64,000 nt of DNA from DATBHW01 sp035307385 (GTDB lineage Bacteria; Chloroflexota; Ktedonobacteria; Ktedonobacterales; DATBGS01). Under the pieces are notes generated by a model. That model saw nothing but the letters and a program-made list of their open reading frames with translations, had not been told where the DNA came from and did not search any database. Every line of letters begins with the position of its first letter. The stretch's first letter is position 1. The DNA lies in assembly GCA_035307385.1 (NCBI GenBank), contig DATGID010000110.1, positions 124,001 through 188,000 of the forward strand, written 5' to 3'. This document shows positions 9,027 through 17,947 of the stretch, one piece after another. The position numbers and the translations under genes are program-made.

Positions 9027-9308
9027 TTACTGAGGCGTTGGCTCTTTGGGGCCAAGGCCCAGCAGGAGGCGCGCAGTGAGCAGGCAGATGAGGGCGGTGA
9101 TGGCGGCAGCAAAGATGAGGACGACGACGAGCCGCCAGGCGGGAAACTGCGAAAGATGGCCGATGATGCCGATGACGCCGGAGAGGATGCCGAAGCCGAG
9201 CGGCACAAGCGCGCCCAGCCGCGTCCACCTCACGCGGCCTGTGAAGAGCAGCAGCAGCGAGAGCAGGATGCAGATGAGATCGATGATGAGGAAGATGATG
9301 AACAGCAT
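9027..9308 (-). CDS. Small three-helix membrane protein
   Basis: 93 residues, nearly all hydrophobic, with helices near residues 1-22, 33-50 and 58-85 and short polar turns. The ATG lies two bases after the stop of the gene at 9311-9616, so the two are probably translated together. No family recognised. Confidence 0.7.
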   Translation of the reverse strand: MLFIIFLIIDLICILLSLLLLFTGRVRWTRLGALVPLGFGILSGVIGIIGHLSQFPAWRLVVVLIFAAAITALICLLTARLLLGLGPKEPTPQ

Positions 9309-9310
9309 GG

Positions 9311-9616
9311 TTATTCTCTGCTCTGGCCTGCCTGCCGGGCGACTTCGTCGAGCGCGCCGTTGAGATAGGCGTGCATGTAGACGGCGAAGAGGTTGACGCC
9401 TAGCCGGGGGGTGAGGTTGTGGCGCATGATGGCCTGCTGCATATAGCGCCGGGCTGGTTCGGAAGCGGCGGCGATGAGGGCTTCTTCCGGGTAGGCGAAT
9501 TGGGTCTGGGTGACGGCGAGCGCGCCGGTTTGCACAGCGGCGTGGGCGTCTTTCCAGCCAGCGGCCCCGGCCTGGCTGCCGAGGGCGAAGGGTAGTTCAG
9601 GGAAGGGTCGTTCCAT
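9311..9616 (-). CDS. Hypothetical soluble protein
   Basis: 101 residues from the ATG at 9616, which follows AGGAGG at ideal spacing. A longer upstream frame lacks a ribosome site. The sequence looks globular and helical (EEALIAAASEPARRYMQQAI, GVNLFAVYMHAYLNGALDEV). It is coupled to the small membrane protein downstream. No family recognised. Confidence 0.65.
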   Translation of the reverse strand: MERPFPELPFALGSQAGAAGWKDAHAAVQTGALAVTQTQFAYPEEALIAAASEPARRYMQQAIMRHNLTPRLGVNLFAVYMHAYLNGALDEVARQAGQSRE

Positions 9617-9723
9617 TGCAGCCTCCTGTGGGAATGCTATGCAGCCCGCAGGCGTGAGCCATCCCCACAGCAGTATAGCCGATGGAACAGGCGCGGCGCA
9701 AGGCAAGTGTGGGGAGATTGCCT

Positions 9724-10116
9724 TTACATGGGCTGAAGTTCGGCGACGTGGTCTTGAGGTATCCAGCCGTGCTGGCCGTGTTGGTTGATGCACCAGAACC
9801 AGCCGCCATACGCATCGGTGATGCTGAGCGTTTCGCCCACACTGGCGGAAAGTTCGGTGGCGGCGTAGTCGCGAAGGGCTATGGCCGTCTGGCCGCGAGC
9901 CTCGAAAAAGATGGAGGGCGTCCAACCGCTTTTGCCGCGCGCATCGGTACACCAGACCCAGCGCCAGGCGGGATTGTCATTCCAGTTGGAGATTTGTTCG
10001 CTGACGCTGATCTCTTCCCCTGTCTGGAACGTGATGGGGTCGGGAAACTCGGTGGTGTACTCGCGGACGACCTGGCAGCGGCGTTCGGGTGTGCTGGGCG
10101 TGGGTGTGCTGGTCAT
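9724..10116 (-). CDS. Tandem SH3-like domain protein
   Basis: 130 residues from the ATG at 10116, with GGAGGAAG upstream. It contains two SH3-like folds of about 50 residues. The second reads ALRDYAATELSASVGETLSI, then WFWCINQHGQHGWIPQDHV, close to the eukaryotic SH3 pattern (ALYDY, GD-I, WW, G-P-YV). The first is more diverged. There is no signal peptide, so it is probably cytoplasmic rather than a cell-wall SH3b protein. Such variant SH3 domains bind proline-rich peptides in some bacteria; the partner is unknown. Confidence 0.72.
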   Translation of the reverse strand: MTSTPTPSTPERRCQVVREYTTEFPDPITFQTGEEISVSEQISNWNDNPAWRWVWCTDARGKSGWTPSIFFEARGQTAIALRDYAATELSASVGETLSITDAYGGWFWCINQHGQHGWIPQDHVAELQPM

Positions 10117-10225
10117 GCTGCTTCCTCCTTTTTCCGGTTGAGGACTCTTCTTTTCTTCTATGATAGAGCAGTATTCCTGACATGTCTTGTCAGGAGTTGT
10201 GGCCTGGTCGCCAAAAGGAGGCGAT

Positions 10226-12391
10226 ATGACGATGACGAGCGCGCGCATTGTGCTGAAAGGGATGGTGCGCGAGGCGATGGCGGCTCCGGTCGGCGGGAGG
10301 GTTGGCGCGCAGGCTGGCGGAGGGCCGCACGGCAGCAGCGGAGCCGCCAGGGGCGAGCGCGAACTGCCGGTGGTGGCGCTGCGCAGCGGGACATCGAAGA
10401 ACGGCTATTTCTATACGCCGGAGGTGGTGGCGTCGCTGGTGCCGCTGCTGGAGGGCGCGCAGGCGTTTGCCGACCATCCTGGGCCGCAGGACCGGCCAGA
10501 GCGGAGCGTGCGCGATCTGGTGGGGTTTTATCGGAACGCGCATGTGGAGATGCGCCCGGCGGCTGGCGGCCAGCCCCGCCAGGCGGAAGTGGTGGCGACG
10601 CTGCACCTGTTGGAGTCGGCAGAGTGGCTGTGGTCGATGCTGCGCGAGGCGCTGGAGCAAGGGATGCCGGGGCTGGTGGGCATTTCTATCGATGTGCAGG
10701 CGAATGTGGAGGCGCAGCGCAACGGCGCGAGCGGGCAGATGGTCAACGCGGTGACGCGCTTTGTGGCGATGAATAGTTGTGATGTGGTGACGAAGCCAAG
10801 CGCAGGCGGCAGGCTGCTGGGCATCCGGCGCGAGAGCGCGGGCGCACGAGCGGCACATGAAAAGGGAGGGACGCGAGTGAAGGTGGATGATTTGAAGGAC
10901 GGCTACTACTATAAAGAATACGAGGCACGGGCTGGGCAGCGTATCCGCGAGACGGAGGGCTGGGAGGCGAGCGCTGACGAAGGTGAAGACGCCGCGACGC
11001 CAGAGCAGGTGGCATCTCTGCGGGCAGATGCGCAGCGGGCGCTGGAGGCGGCGCAGCGGGCGCAGCGGCTGGCAGAGTGCGAACTGCTGCTGGGGCGTCG
11101 GCTGGGCGAGAGCCATCTGCCTGGGCCGGTGACGCAGAAGCTGCGGCGGCGCTTCGAGGGGCGCGTGTTTGAGGCGAACGATCTGGACAGGGCGATCAGC
11201 GATGAGCGCGAGACGCTGGCGGCGCTGGCAAGCCTGGGGCTGATTCGCGAGATGGGGAACGAGAAGGCGGCGGTGTCGTCGATGGTGACGGAGGCCGAAA
11301 AGATTCAGGCGGCCTTTGACCGGATGTTTGATCTGGAGGTTGACGCGCGCTTTGCGGGCGTGCGGGCGTTCAGTGGCATCCGCGAGGCATACGCGCGGGT
11401 GACAGGCGACCCGGCGGTGCGCGGCATCAGCAATCTTTCGACGGTTGGCATGATCAAGGTCGATGGCAACGCGCCGCTGACGCGCATTACGGAAGCTGAC
11501 CTGACGACGGCGAGCTTCAGCTATCTGCTGGGGACGAGCATGAATAAGCGGCTGCTGCACGATTACCAGGCGTGGCCCGCGGAGTGGAAGCTGTTCTGCA
11601 CGGAGGTGCCGATCAAGGACTTCAAGCAGCAGACGCGGGTGCGCCTGGGGTCGTTTGGTTCGCTTTCGACGGTGAACGAGGACACAGCATATACGACGCT
11701 GACGCTGGGGGACGGGGCGGCGACCTACAGCGCGAGCAAGCGCGGCAATATCGTGACGATTTCGCGCGAGACGATTGTGAACGATGACCTGCACGCGATC
11801 AAGCAGATGCCGACGAAGCTGGCGGTGGCGGCGGCGTATACGCTGGCGGAGTTTGTGTATGGCTTTCTGAGCAGCAACGCGCCGATTTATGATGGGAACG
11901 CGCTGTTCGACGCGACGCATCACAGCAATCTGGGCAGTTCGGCGCTTTCGAGCGCGGCGGTGCAGGCGGGCGTGGTGGCTATGCGCGAGCAAACGAACTT
12001 TGCGAGCAAGCGCATTGGCTTGCGCCCGAAGTACCTGATTGTGCCGCCAGAACTGGAGTTTTCGTCGCTGGTGATTGTGAAGTCGGCAGGCGTGCCGGGC
12101 AGCAACAACAACGACATCAACCCGATGATGGGCTATACCCAACTGATCGTCAGCCCGCAGCTTCCGGCAGCAGGCACGCCCGCGAATAGCCAGTGGTTTC
12201 TGGCGGCGGACCCGGCAGAGGTGGATACCATCGAGATCGGCTTTGTGGGCGGGCAGGTGAACCCGGCGATGTTCATTCAGGATAACCCGCTGTATGGGCT
12301 GAACTTCACGCAAGACGCTGTTTCATATAAGGTGCGCCATGAATACGGCGGCGCGGTGATGGATTGGCGCGGGCTGTACCGGGGGATTTAG
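10226..12391 (+). CDS. Prohead protease-major capsid protein fusion
   Basis: 721 residues from the ATG at 10226 (AAAAGGAGG upstream). Residues about 35-195 match the ClpP/Mu-I-like prohead protease (SGTSKNGYFYTPEVV, FADHPGPQDRP, GISIDVQ). A linker of about 140 residues, partly coiled, probably acts as the scaffold or delta domain. From about 340 to the end it is an HK97/Mu-gpT-like major capsid protein (RLGSFGSL, NAPIYDGNALFDATHHSN, PKYLIVPPELE, MDWRGLYRG). Protease and capsid normally lie in separate genes; fusions are known in some phages, where maturation releases the shell protein. The frame is intact. A hairpin follows the stop. Confidence 0.88.
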   Translation: MTMTSARIVLKGMVREAMAAPVGGRVGAQAGGGPHGSSGAARGERELPVVALRSGTSKNGYFYTPEVVASLVPLLEGAQAFADHPGPQDRPERSVRDLVGFYRNAHVEMRPAAGGQPRQAEVVATLHLLESAEWLWSMLREALEQGMPGLVGISIDVQANVEAQRNGASGQMVNAVTRFVAMNSCDVVTKPSAGGRLLGIRRESAGARAAHEKGGTRVKVDDLKDGYYYKEYEARAGQRIRETEGWEASADEGEDAATPEQVASLRADAQRALEAAQRAQRLAECELLLGRRLGESHLPGPVTQKLRRRFEGRVFEANDLDRAISDERETLAALASLGLIREMGNEKAAVSSMVTEAEKIQAAFDRMFDLEVDARFAGVRAFSGIREAYARVTGDPAVRGISNLSTVGMIKVDGNAPLTRITEADLTTASFSYLLGTSMNKRLLHDYQAWPAEWKLFCTEVPIKDFKQQTRVRLGSFGSLSTVNEDTAYTTLTLGDGAATYSASKRGNIVTISRETIVNDDLHAIKQMPTKLAVAAAYTLAEFVYGFLSSNAPIYDGNALFDATHHSNLGSSALSSAAVQAGVVAMREQTNFASKRIGLRPKYLIVPPELEFSSLVIVKSAGVPGSNNNDINPMMGYTQLIVSPQLPAAGTPANSQWFLAADPAEVDTIEIGFVGGQVNPAMFIQDNPLYGLNFTQDAVSYKVRHEYGGAVMDWRGLYRGI

Positions 12392-12397
12392 GATGAG

Positions 12398-12425
12398 AAG
12401 GCTGGCGGATTTATCCGTCAGCCTT
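12398..12425. terminator. Hairpin after the capsid gene
   Basis: A 12-base stem with one mismatch (AAGGCTGGCGGA, loop TTTA, TCCGTCAGCCTT) begins seven bases after the capsid stop codon. It lacks a T tract, so it may be a weak terminator or an mRNA 3'-end stabiliser. Confidence 0.55.
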
Positions 12426-12504
12426 TACCTGGTGTGTCATTCGCCAAATGACGTATTTTCGCGCAGCGGGGAAATTGAAGCATGCCGCTTGCCGTGTCTG
12501 CGCC

Positions 12505-12717
12505 TCAGGCGTTTGAGGCTGGCGAGGATTTGCGCAGCAGCGCCCACGCGCCAGCGATGGCAACGAGCCAGACAGGGAACATGGTGATGATGAAGGGGCG
12601 CAGGGTGTCGCTGGCAGAGTGCGAGGTGCGGTCGAATGCCTGGAAGACTAGTACGGTGCCAACGAGCAGAATGGCAAAGGCCAGGATGACGCCACCAAGA
12701 CGGATGTTTCGGTTCAT
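12505..12717 (-). CDS. Small two-helix membrane protein
   Basis: 70 residues with two hydrophobic helices (about 7-27 and 45-62). GAGGGGG lies before the ATG. It is encoded opposite to, and between, two phage-like plus-strand genes. No family recognised. Confidence 0.65.
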   Translation of the reverse strand: MNRNIRLGGVILAFAILLVGTVLVFQAFDRTSHSASDTLRPFIITMFPVWLVAIAGAWALLRKSSPASNA

Positions 12718-12837
12718 GAGTGACCCCCTCTCGTCGATGCCTTCATTCTAACGCAGGACCGTTTCCCGCGCCACTGTTTGAGGTCGCCGCCCGACGCACG
12801 CGAGTGCTTGACGTGGCGGATGCAAAGGAGAGTGTTC

Positions 12838-13344
12838 ATGTCAGGATTTATCGATAGTTTGGGGAATCTGGGCGTTGCGCCTAGTATCGAGCGATTGGTG
12901 CGCCAGGGCCAGGCGTTTGGCGGCACAAGCGGCAAGCTGACGCTGGCGGCGGCGGGCAACGCGGGCGTGGCGCTGTGGAATCCGGCCACGAGCAACCGAC
13001 AAGTGTTTCTCTATGGGCTGCAGTTGCTGGCGGACAGCGCCGTGGCCTTTGGGGAGGTGGCGACGATTACGGCTGACCCCGGCTGGACGGCGGTGGCGAT
13101 TCATAACAAGCACCGCACCAGCGCGACCAGCGCGAGCGCGGCGCTGGAGGCGACGGCGACGGCTGGCGCGGCTCCGGCGGCGGCGAATACGACTGATCTG
13201 GTGTCGCTGGCGGCGGGCGAACTGCTGCAATTGCCGCCTGAGCTTGCCGAGGCGCTGTTGCCCCCAGGGACGGGCATCGTGATCTGGCTGCCGCTGGCGG
13301 GCGCGGGCAATGTGGCTGTCAATCTGGACTGGCTGGAGTGGTAA
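12838..13344 (+). CDS. Hypothetical protein, possible virion component
   Basis: 168 residues from an ATG with AAAGGAG upstream. Ala/Gly-rich and predicted mostly beta, with pieces such as GKLTLAAAGNAGVALWNP and VFLYGLQLLADSAVAF. It has no membrane helix and ends LDWLEW. Its position after the capsid gene suggests a head decoration or similar structural protein, but no family was recognised, so this is inference. Confidence 0.55.
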   Translation: MSGFIDSLGNLGVAPSIERLVRQGQAFGGTSGKLTLAAAGNAGVALWNPATSNRQVFLYGLQLLADSAVAFGEVATITADPGWTAVAIHNKHRTSATSASAALEATATAGAAPAAANTTDLVSLAAGELLQLPPELAEALLPPGTGIVIWLPLAGAGNVAVNLDWLEW

Positions 13345-13346
13345 GG

Positions 13347-13817
13347 CTATTCGCGGACGAGGATGACCAGCCAGCAGAGCAGGGTAACGACCCAGAGGGC
13401 GGCGCTGAAGCCGATGGCCCACAGCAGCGCGTTGAGGCCGCAGGGTTCCAGGTTTGGGCAGGCGGTCATGGTGGCTGGTGGCGCGGTGACGGTCCAGATG
13501 ATGATGGGCGCGAGCAGGCGCAGCGCGCCCAATCCTCCGGACAGCCGCGCATGGAAGCGCAGGCGCGCGCTGAGCGTGCTGGCCGAGAAGATACCCAGCC
13601 AGGGCAGCAGATTGAGCAGCCCTGGCGCGAGGATGAGCGGCCAGAAGGGGTCGTGAAGATAGCGGCCATTGGCCGGGTCGATATGCAGCAATGGCGGCCC
13701 GGTCTGTATCAAAAACGCCAGGCCCATGGTGCCAGGGACTGTCACGATGGGCAGCAGCAGCAGATAGCCGTAAAGGCGCGATGGCGCGTGTTCAAATAAA
13801 CGAATAAAAAGCGGCAT
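13347..13817 (-). CDS. Four-helix membrane protein, unknown function
   Basis: 156 residues with hydrophobic segments near 15-38, 58-78, 98-113 and 128-153. The loop between helices 3 and 4 holds two cysteines (TACPNLEPCGL) that could form a disulfide outside the cell. Its stop lies two bases from the stop of the convergent gene at 12838-13344. No ribosome site is obvious. Its architecture resembles the membrane protein at 982-1452. Confidence 0.65.
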   Translation of the reverse strand: MPLFIRLFEHAPSRLYGYLLLLPIVTVPGTMGLAFLIQTGPPLLHIDPANGRYLHDPFWPLILAPGLLNLLPWLGIFSASTLSARLRFHARLSGGLGALRLLAPIIIWTVTAPPATMTACPNLEPCGLNALLWAIGFSAALWVVTLLCWLVILVRE

Positions 13818-13829
13818 AGAACGATCAAT

Positions 13830-14363
13830 CTATCTCAATTCTGACTGGGCGAGTCGCATCAGATAGTAAGTCTCGCCTAGAAACGGTATATGCATGGTTT
13901 TCAGATGCCGGAAGCCTGCTTTTTCATAGGCTTTGATGGCGATCGTGTTTTCTGGCTCTGGGCCGATGATGCAACTGACAACGGTTTCATCACTAAAGAC
14001 GATCTCTTGCAAGAACTGTCGCAGGATGGGGCCGCCCAGCCCATGATGCAGATAACGCTGGTCACCGATGAACATATCGACCCCTGCGGCCTCTTCCTCC
14101 ACCTGAATGGCGGTGTGATATTCGCGCCAACTCTGGATAGGGAAGCTCTGAATGTAGCCAATGGGCGTCTGCTCATAGACGATGAGAAACGGGAACGGCG
14201 GTTCTTTGCTGTTCAGACGGGCAGTGAACTGCTCGACCAGCGCGTCATACGAGGCGGGCGCGTCCCACCATTGCCGAACATGGGCGGCGATGCGCCAGGT
14301 ATAGAGCAGTGGCAGGTCGGCACGCTGAAGTGGCCGAAAGCTGATCTTGCTGGGGTCGAGCAT
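13830..14363 (-). CDS. GNAT acetyltransferase, aminoglycoside 6'-N-acetyltransferase-like
   Basis: 177 residues from the ATG at 14363, preferred over one 28 codons upstream because GGGAGGCAAAGG precedes it. The start SFRPLQRADLPLLYTW, a Trp pair (VRQWWDAP), the IGYIQSF strand, DMFIGDQRYLHHGLGGPILRQ (acetyl-CoA pyrophosphate-binding region) and NTIAIKAYEKAGF place it in the AAC(6')-like/RimJ-like GNAT family. The family acetylates amino groups of aminoglycosides or other small molecules. The real substrate and any resistance role are unknown. Confidence 0.85.
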   Translation of the reverse strand: MLDPSKISFRPLQRADLPLLYTWRIAAHVRQWWDAPASYDALVEQFTARLNSKEPPFPFLIVYEQTPIGYIQSFPIQSWREYHTAIQVEEEAAGVDMFIGDQRYLHHGLGGPILRQFLQEIVFSDETVVSCIIGPEPENTIAIKAYEKAGFRHLKTMHIPFLGETYYLMRLAQSELR

Positions 14364-14552
14364 GCGCCCTTTGCCTCCCTGCGGCTCTCGCCAGACCTGT
14401 GGCGATTTGGCCGCGCCTGGAAGCAAGTATAGCATAGCTGCGGCCACGCGCTATGGCCGATGTCACAATCAGGCTGGCACGCGCTCCTGAAACTTGGTAT
14501 GATAGAAAGCGGGCGCTTATCATCATAAGCAAGGTCTCAGAGGTATGTAATA

Positions 14553-15362
14553 GTGACAGCAGACGAACCGGTCTATGTAATTGGCGATATTCACGGGCAG
14601 TTGGGGAAGTTGATTGCGCTGCTGCGTGGCGCGGGCCTGGCGACGGATAGGCTCTCATGGGCGGCTGGCGCGGCGACGCTCTGGTTCATGGGCGATTTTT
14701 TTGATCGCGGGCCGGATGGCCTTGGCGTGCTGGACCTGGTGATGCGTTTGCAGCGCGAAGCCGCTGTGGCAGGCGGTCAGGTGGCAAGCCTGCTGGGGAA
14801 TCACGAGGTGATGCTGCTGGCGGCGCAGCGCTTTGCCGGTCGGCCACGTTTTACGCGGGGCTATCAATTGAAGCGAACCTGGGAAGAGGCAGGCGGCGTG
14901 GTGCGCGATCTGGCGGGGCTGACGCCGCAACATATCGATTGGCTGACCGATCTTCCGGCAATGGCGCTGGTGGGCGGGCATCTGTTTATGCACGCCAACG
15001 CGCTCTTTTACCGGGAGTATGGCTCCTCGGTGGAAGCGGTGAACGCGGCTATCAGGAAGATTCTGCAAGGGGAGGACGCGCCGGTCTGGGCGCGGCTGAT
15101 TGCGGGCTTCAGGACGCGCGGGTTCTTTAATGACAACCGCGCTGGGGGAAAAACGAACGCGCGTGAGTTCCTGCGCCGCTACGGTGGCCGCCGGATTATT
15201 CACGGGCATGTGCCTATTTTCCATATGAACGGCCAGGCAGCAAAAGATATTACCGAGCCATATATCTATGCTGATGGGCTGTGTCTGGATATGGATGGCG
15301 GTATGTCTGCCGATGGGCTGGGCTTTGTGTATCAGCTTCCCAGGCTGGATGCCGCGTTGTAA
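14553..15362 (+). CDS. PPP-family metallophosphoesterase
   Basis: 269 residues from a GTG start; a weak AGAGGT lies upstream. All metal-binding motifs of calcineurin-like PPP phosphatases are present in order: GDIHG (near residue 11), GDFFDRG (near 48), GNHE (near 82), a His in LFMHAN and GHVP near 217. It resembles bacterial PrpA/Shewanella-like or diadenosine tetraphosphatase-type proteins. It could dephosphorylate proteins or nucleotides such as Ap4A. Probably cytoplasmic. A TATGAT-type -10 box lies about 50 bases upstream. It is complete and looks active. Confidence 0.88.
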   Translation: MTADEPVYVIGDIHGQLGKLIALLRGAGLATDRLSWAAGAATLWFMGDFFDRGPDGLGVLDLVMRLQREAAVAGGQVASLLGNHEVMLLAAQRFAGRPRFTRGYQLKRTWEEAGGVVRDLAGLTPQHIDWLTDLPAMALVGGHLFMHANALFYREYGSSVEAVNAAIRKILQGEDAPVWARLIAGFRTRGFFNDNRAGGKTNAREFLRRYGGRRIIHGHVPIFHMNGQAAKDITEPYIYADGLCLDMDGGMSADGLGFVYQLPRLDAAL

Positions 15363-15427
15363 CATGCTTTTGCTCGTGCTGACCTATGGTGAAGTGGGGA
15401 GGTGAAGGCCAGTGACCAACTGGCCGC

Positions 15428-15754
15428 ATGAAGATGGTTACATGGTTGGAACATGGCCTGGACGCGCTGGGCTGGGTGAATGCTGTGACGCTTTTGCTGG
15501 TGTTTGTGGCGGGCTGGGCTGCCTGGAAAAAGACGATTGCCAGCACGTCGCAGGAGATTTATCAACGAGTGGCTCAGGCGTATAAGGCCGAGGTGGAGGC
15601 GTTGCAAGAGCGTATGCGCCTGCTGGAAGAAGAGAACGAGGGGCTGCGGCGTCTGTTGGAGACGATCAAGCGCTCGCTGGCGCGGCGCGGGCTGCGCGTG
15701 ACGGAAGAGGGTCTGGTGGAGAAGCAGGCCAACCGGCGCGACGACCAGGGATGA
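15428..15754 (+). CDS. Small protein with one membrane helix and a coiled coil
   Basis: 108 residues. A hydrophobic helix (about 13-33) is followed by a long charged coiled coil (about 45-90; EALQERMRLLEEENEGLRRL) and a basic tail. It has the outline of holin-associated, spanin-like or membrane-tether proteins, but no family is certain. A ribosome-like GGGGAGGTG lies about 30 bases upstream, too far for certainty about the start. It is 17 bases ahead of the gene at 15772, probably cotranscribed. Confidence 0.55.
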   Translation: MKMVTWLEHGLDALGWVNAVTLLLVFVAGWAAWKKTIASTSQEIYQRVAQAYKAEVEALQERMRLLEEENEGLRRLLETIKRSLARRGLRVTEEGLVEKQANRRDDQG

Positions 15755-15771
15755 GGAGGTGAGGTGGCCTT

Positions 15772-16182
15772 ATGCCGACGATTAAGGTAGATTGCGAGTT
15801 GGTGCTGGATGGAACCGGCTATCTGGTGAAGCCGGGGACGTATCTGCTGGAACGGCCCCGCGTGCGCCGGGCGACGGTGCGGGCCGATGGCAACGAAAGC
15901 TATGTGGACCTGGGGCCGGGCAAGCGCGTCTGGCGCTTTACGGCGCTGGCGCTGAATGATCTGGCGAAGTATGACGGGACGCCGACCGGACTGACGGGCC
16001 AGCAATATCGCGACGCGCTGTGGGTGTCGTATGTGAAGGTGGCGACGGCGCTGAGCTTCACTGATCCGCAGGGACAGACGGCGCAGGTGCATTTCGATGA
16101 TCTGGTGGAGCGCGTGGCCGATCTGCACAGCCAACAAGTGGGCGTGAGCTATGAACTGGATGTGGCTCTGGTGGAGGTCTGA
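15772..16182 (+). CDS. Hypothetical protein, possible phage structural component
   Basis: 136 residues from an ATG after GAGGAGGTGAGG. It looks compact and beta-rich (TIKVDCELVLDGTGYLVKPG, ESYVDLGPGKRVWRF) with a helical segment, and it ends acidic. No family recognised. Position and strand fit the phage-like series. Its 3' end overlaps by 34 bases that of the convergent membrane protein gene. Confidence 0.55.
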   Translation: MPTIKVDCELVLDGTGYLVKPGTYLLERPRVRRATVRADGNESYVDLGPGKRVWRFTALALNDLAKYDGTPTGLTGQQYRDALWVSYVKVATALSFTDPQGQTAQVHFDDLVERVADLHSQQVGVSYELDVALVEV

Positions 16183-16856
16183 GGGGTGTGCCGAGCGATT
16201 TCTGCCTGAACGGCGGCGACGAAGCGGCGCAGCAGCCGCCAATCGTAAAAGAGCAGCCCCAGCGCCAGCAGGCCAAGGATGAGCAAGGCGATCTGTTCGC
16301 CGCTGCTGGTGCCTGGCGCGGGCAGGAGCCAGTTCAGCACGATGGCGGCAATGACGATGGCCTCGCTGGCGGCTTCGATGGCGAGCAGGCGCAAAAGCGG
16401 CCCCCATGCTGAGCGCGCGGGTGTTGGAGATGTCTGATTATCCGCTGCTTCAATGTCGGCGCTTGTCCGGTTGGCTGAGTGCGACTTTCCGGCTGAGCTA
16501 AACGGGCGGATGGAGGAACGGCTGCGAGCGCCGTTGGCGCTGGGGTTGGGAGGTGGAAGCGCGGGCAGGGCTGGCGATGGCAGGCGAAGCGCGCTGGCGG
16601 TTTCGGTCACCTGCGCGGTGAGGGCTTCCCAGGTGTGCTGCTCGCGCAGTTTGTTGCCAAACCAGAGCTTGAGCAGGTCTTCGCGCGGCATGCCGTTGGC
16701 GTTGCGCGCGGCGCGCTGGATGTCGCTAAGCGCGCCCAGGATGGTCAGGGCGGCCAAGGCCATTGCCCCAAAGCGCAGCAGATATTCGAACTGCGTCGAA
16801 AGCGACGCGGCCAGGGCGATGACTACCATGAGGATGGGAAGCCGCATGAAACGCAT
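16149..16856 (-). CDS. Membrane protein with two pairs of helices and a disordered middle
   Basis: 235 residues from the ATG at 16856, chosen for its AAAGGA box. N-terminal hydrophobic helices (about 4-40), a polar Ser/Pro-rich middle (about 85-145), and two C-terminal helices (about 150-205). Function unknown. It is convergent with the gene at 15772 and their ends overlap. Confidence 0.6.
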   Translation of the reverse strand: MRFMRLPILMVVIALAASLSTQFEYLLRFGAMALAALTILGALSDIQRAARNANGMPREDLLKLWFGNKLREQHTWEALTAQVTETASALRLPSPALPALPPPNPSANGARSRSSIRPFSSAGKSHSANRTSADIEAADNQTSPTPARSAWGPLLRLLAIEAASEAIVIAAIVLNWLLPAPGTSSGEQIALLILGLLALGLLFYDWRLLRRFVAAVQAEIARHTPQTSTRATSSS

Positions 16857-17042
16857 GGCTGTTCCTTTATATTGAGACAAAAGAAGCGACGATGTTGCTA
16901 TCGGTTGATGCTATTGTACGACGTTGGGGTTGAAAAGACCAACACGAGCAAGGCCGCCTCCAGGGGCTGAAATGACTTCTCGCTCTGATATACTAGGGAG
17001 GAGAATGCTCAGCACTATCTTGGGTCTCTTTGGGAGGTGTCC

Positions 17043-17774
17043 ATGCGCAGCGCTCGACATGCCGCCCTGTGGGCGAGTCTGGGGGACAGAGCCTTTGAGG
17101 GGCGACGTTTCGAAGAGGCGCTGGCGGCCTATGAGCGCTCGACGAAGCTGAACCCTTACGATGCGCGGCCTTTTCGGGGCAAAGGGCATACGCTTTGCGC
17201 GCTCCAGCGCTACGCGGAAGCGCTGCTGGCCTATGAGCAGGCGATCAGGCTGGAGCCTCAACAGACCTTTGGTCATCTGGGGCGCGGCAACGCGCTGCTG
17301 GCGCTGGGACGCAGCGAGGAAGCGCTGGCGGCCTATGACCGCGCGCTCCAGTGCGGCGCGCATGACGCGGGCGCGTATGCTGGCAGAGGGCGCGCGCTGG
17401 GCAAACTCCGGCGGTATGAGGAAGCGCTGGCGGTGTATGAACGGGTCATCGAGTTGTCGCCTTACGATGAGGTGTATCGCTGTGAGGGCGCGGATGTGCT
17501 TTATGAACTCAAGCGCTATGAAGAGGTGCTGGCAACGCTGGCCCCGCTGATCGAGATGGACCCCTATACGGCTGATTTGTATCAGCGGCAAGGCCGGGCG
17601 CTGCATATGCTGGGGCGCGACGAGGAGGCGCTGGCGGCACTGGAGTACGCGCTGCGGCAGCGTCCCGGCTGGGCGCTGGCGTATGCAAGCAAGGGCGATG
17701 TGCTGAAGGCGCTGGGCAGGATGGAAGAGGCTGAGGCGGCTTATCAGCAGGCGCGCGACCTGGGAGACGGCTGA
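17043..17774 (+). CDS. TPR repeat protein
   Basis: 243 residues from the ATG at 17043 (GGGAGGTG upstream). It consists of about seven 34-residue TPR repeats with the usual W/L-G-Y-A-F-A-P positions, ending YQQARDLG. No signal peptide, membrane helix or other domain. TPR arrays are protein-binding scaffolds. It is the first of three consecutive TPR genes on one strand, probably paralogues. Confidence 0.85.
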   Translation: MRSARHAALWASLGDRAFEGRRFEEALAAYERSTKLNPYDARPFRGKGHTLCALQRYAEALLAYEQAIRLEPQQTFGHLGRGNALLALGRSEEALAAYDRALQCGAHDAGAYAGRGRALGKLRRYEEALAVYERVIELSPYDEVYRCEGADVLYELKRYEEVLATLAPLIEMDPYTADLYQRQGRALHMLGRDEEALAALEYALRQRPGWALAYASKGDVLKALGRMEEAEAAYQQARDLGDG

Positions 17775-17947
17775 TACCCCTTTTGGGCTAGCGCTTGAAT
17801 TGCCCAGCGCGGGCGTGCTAGCCGGTCTGATATACTAAAGCACCATCTTGAGCCATTTTCGTGGTATATAAAAGACGATTAGATAAACGAGGCTGGGAGA
17901 GCAGGGGTGGTCTGATCACGCTGCTGAGGGAGCAACGTCAGAAGAGC

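Noticed and set aside
10190..12313. Minus-strand frame of 707 codons opposite the capsid gene
   Set aside because: Very long but extremely Arg/His/Gln-rich, antisense to the capsid fusion; typical artefact of GC-rich coding DNA.
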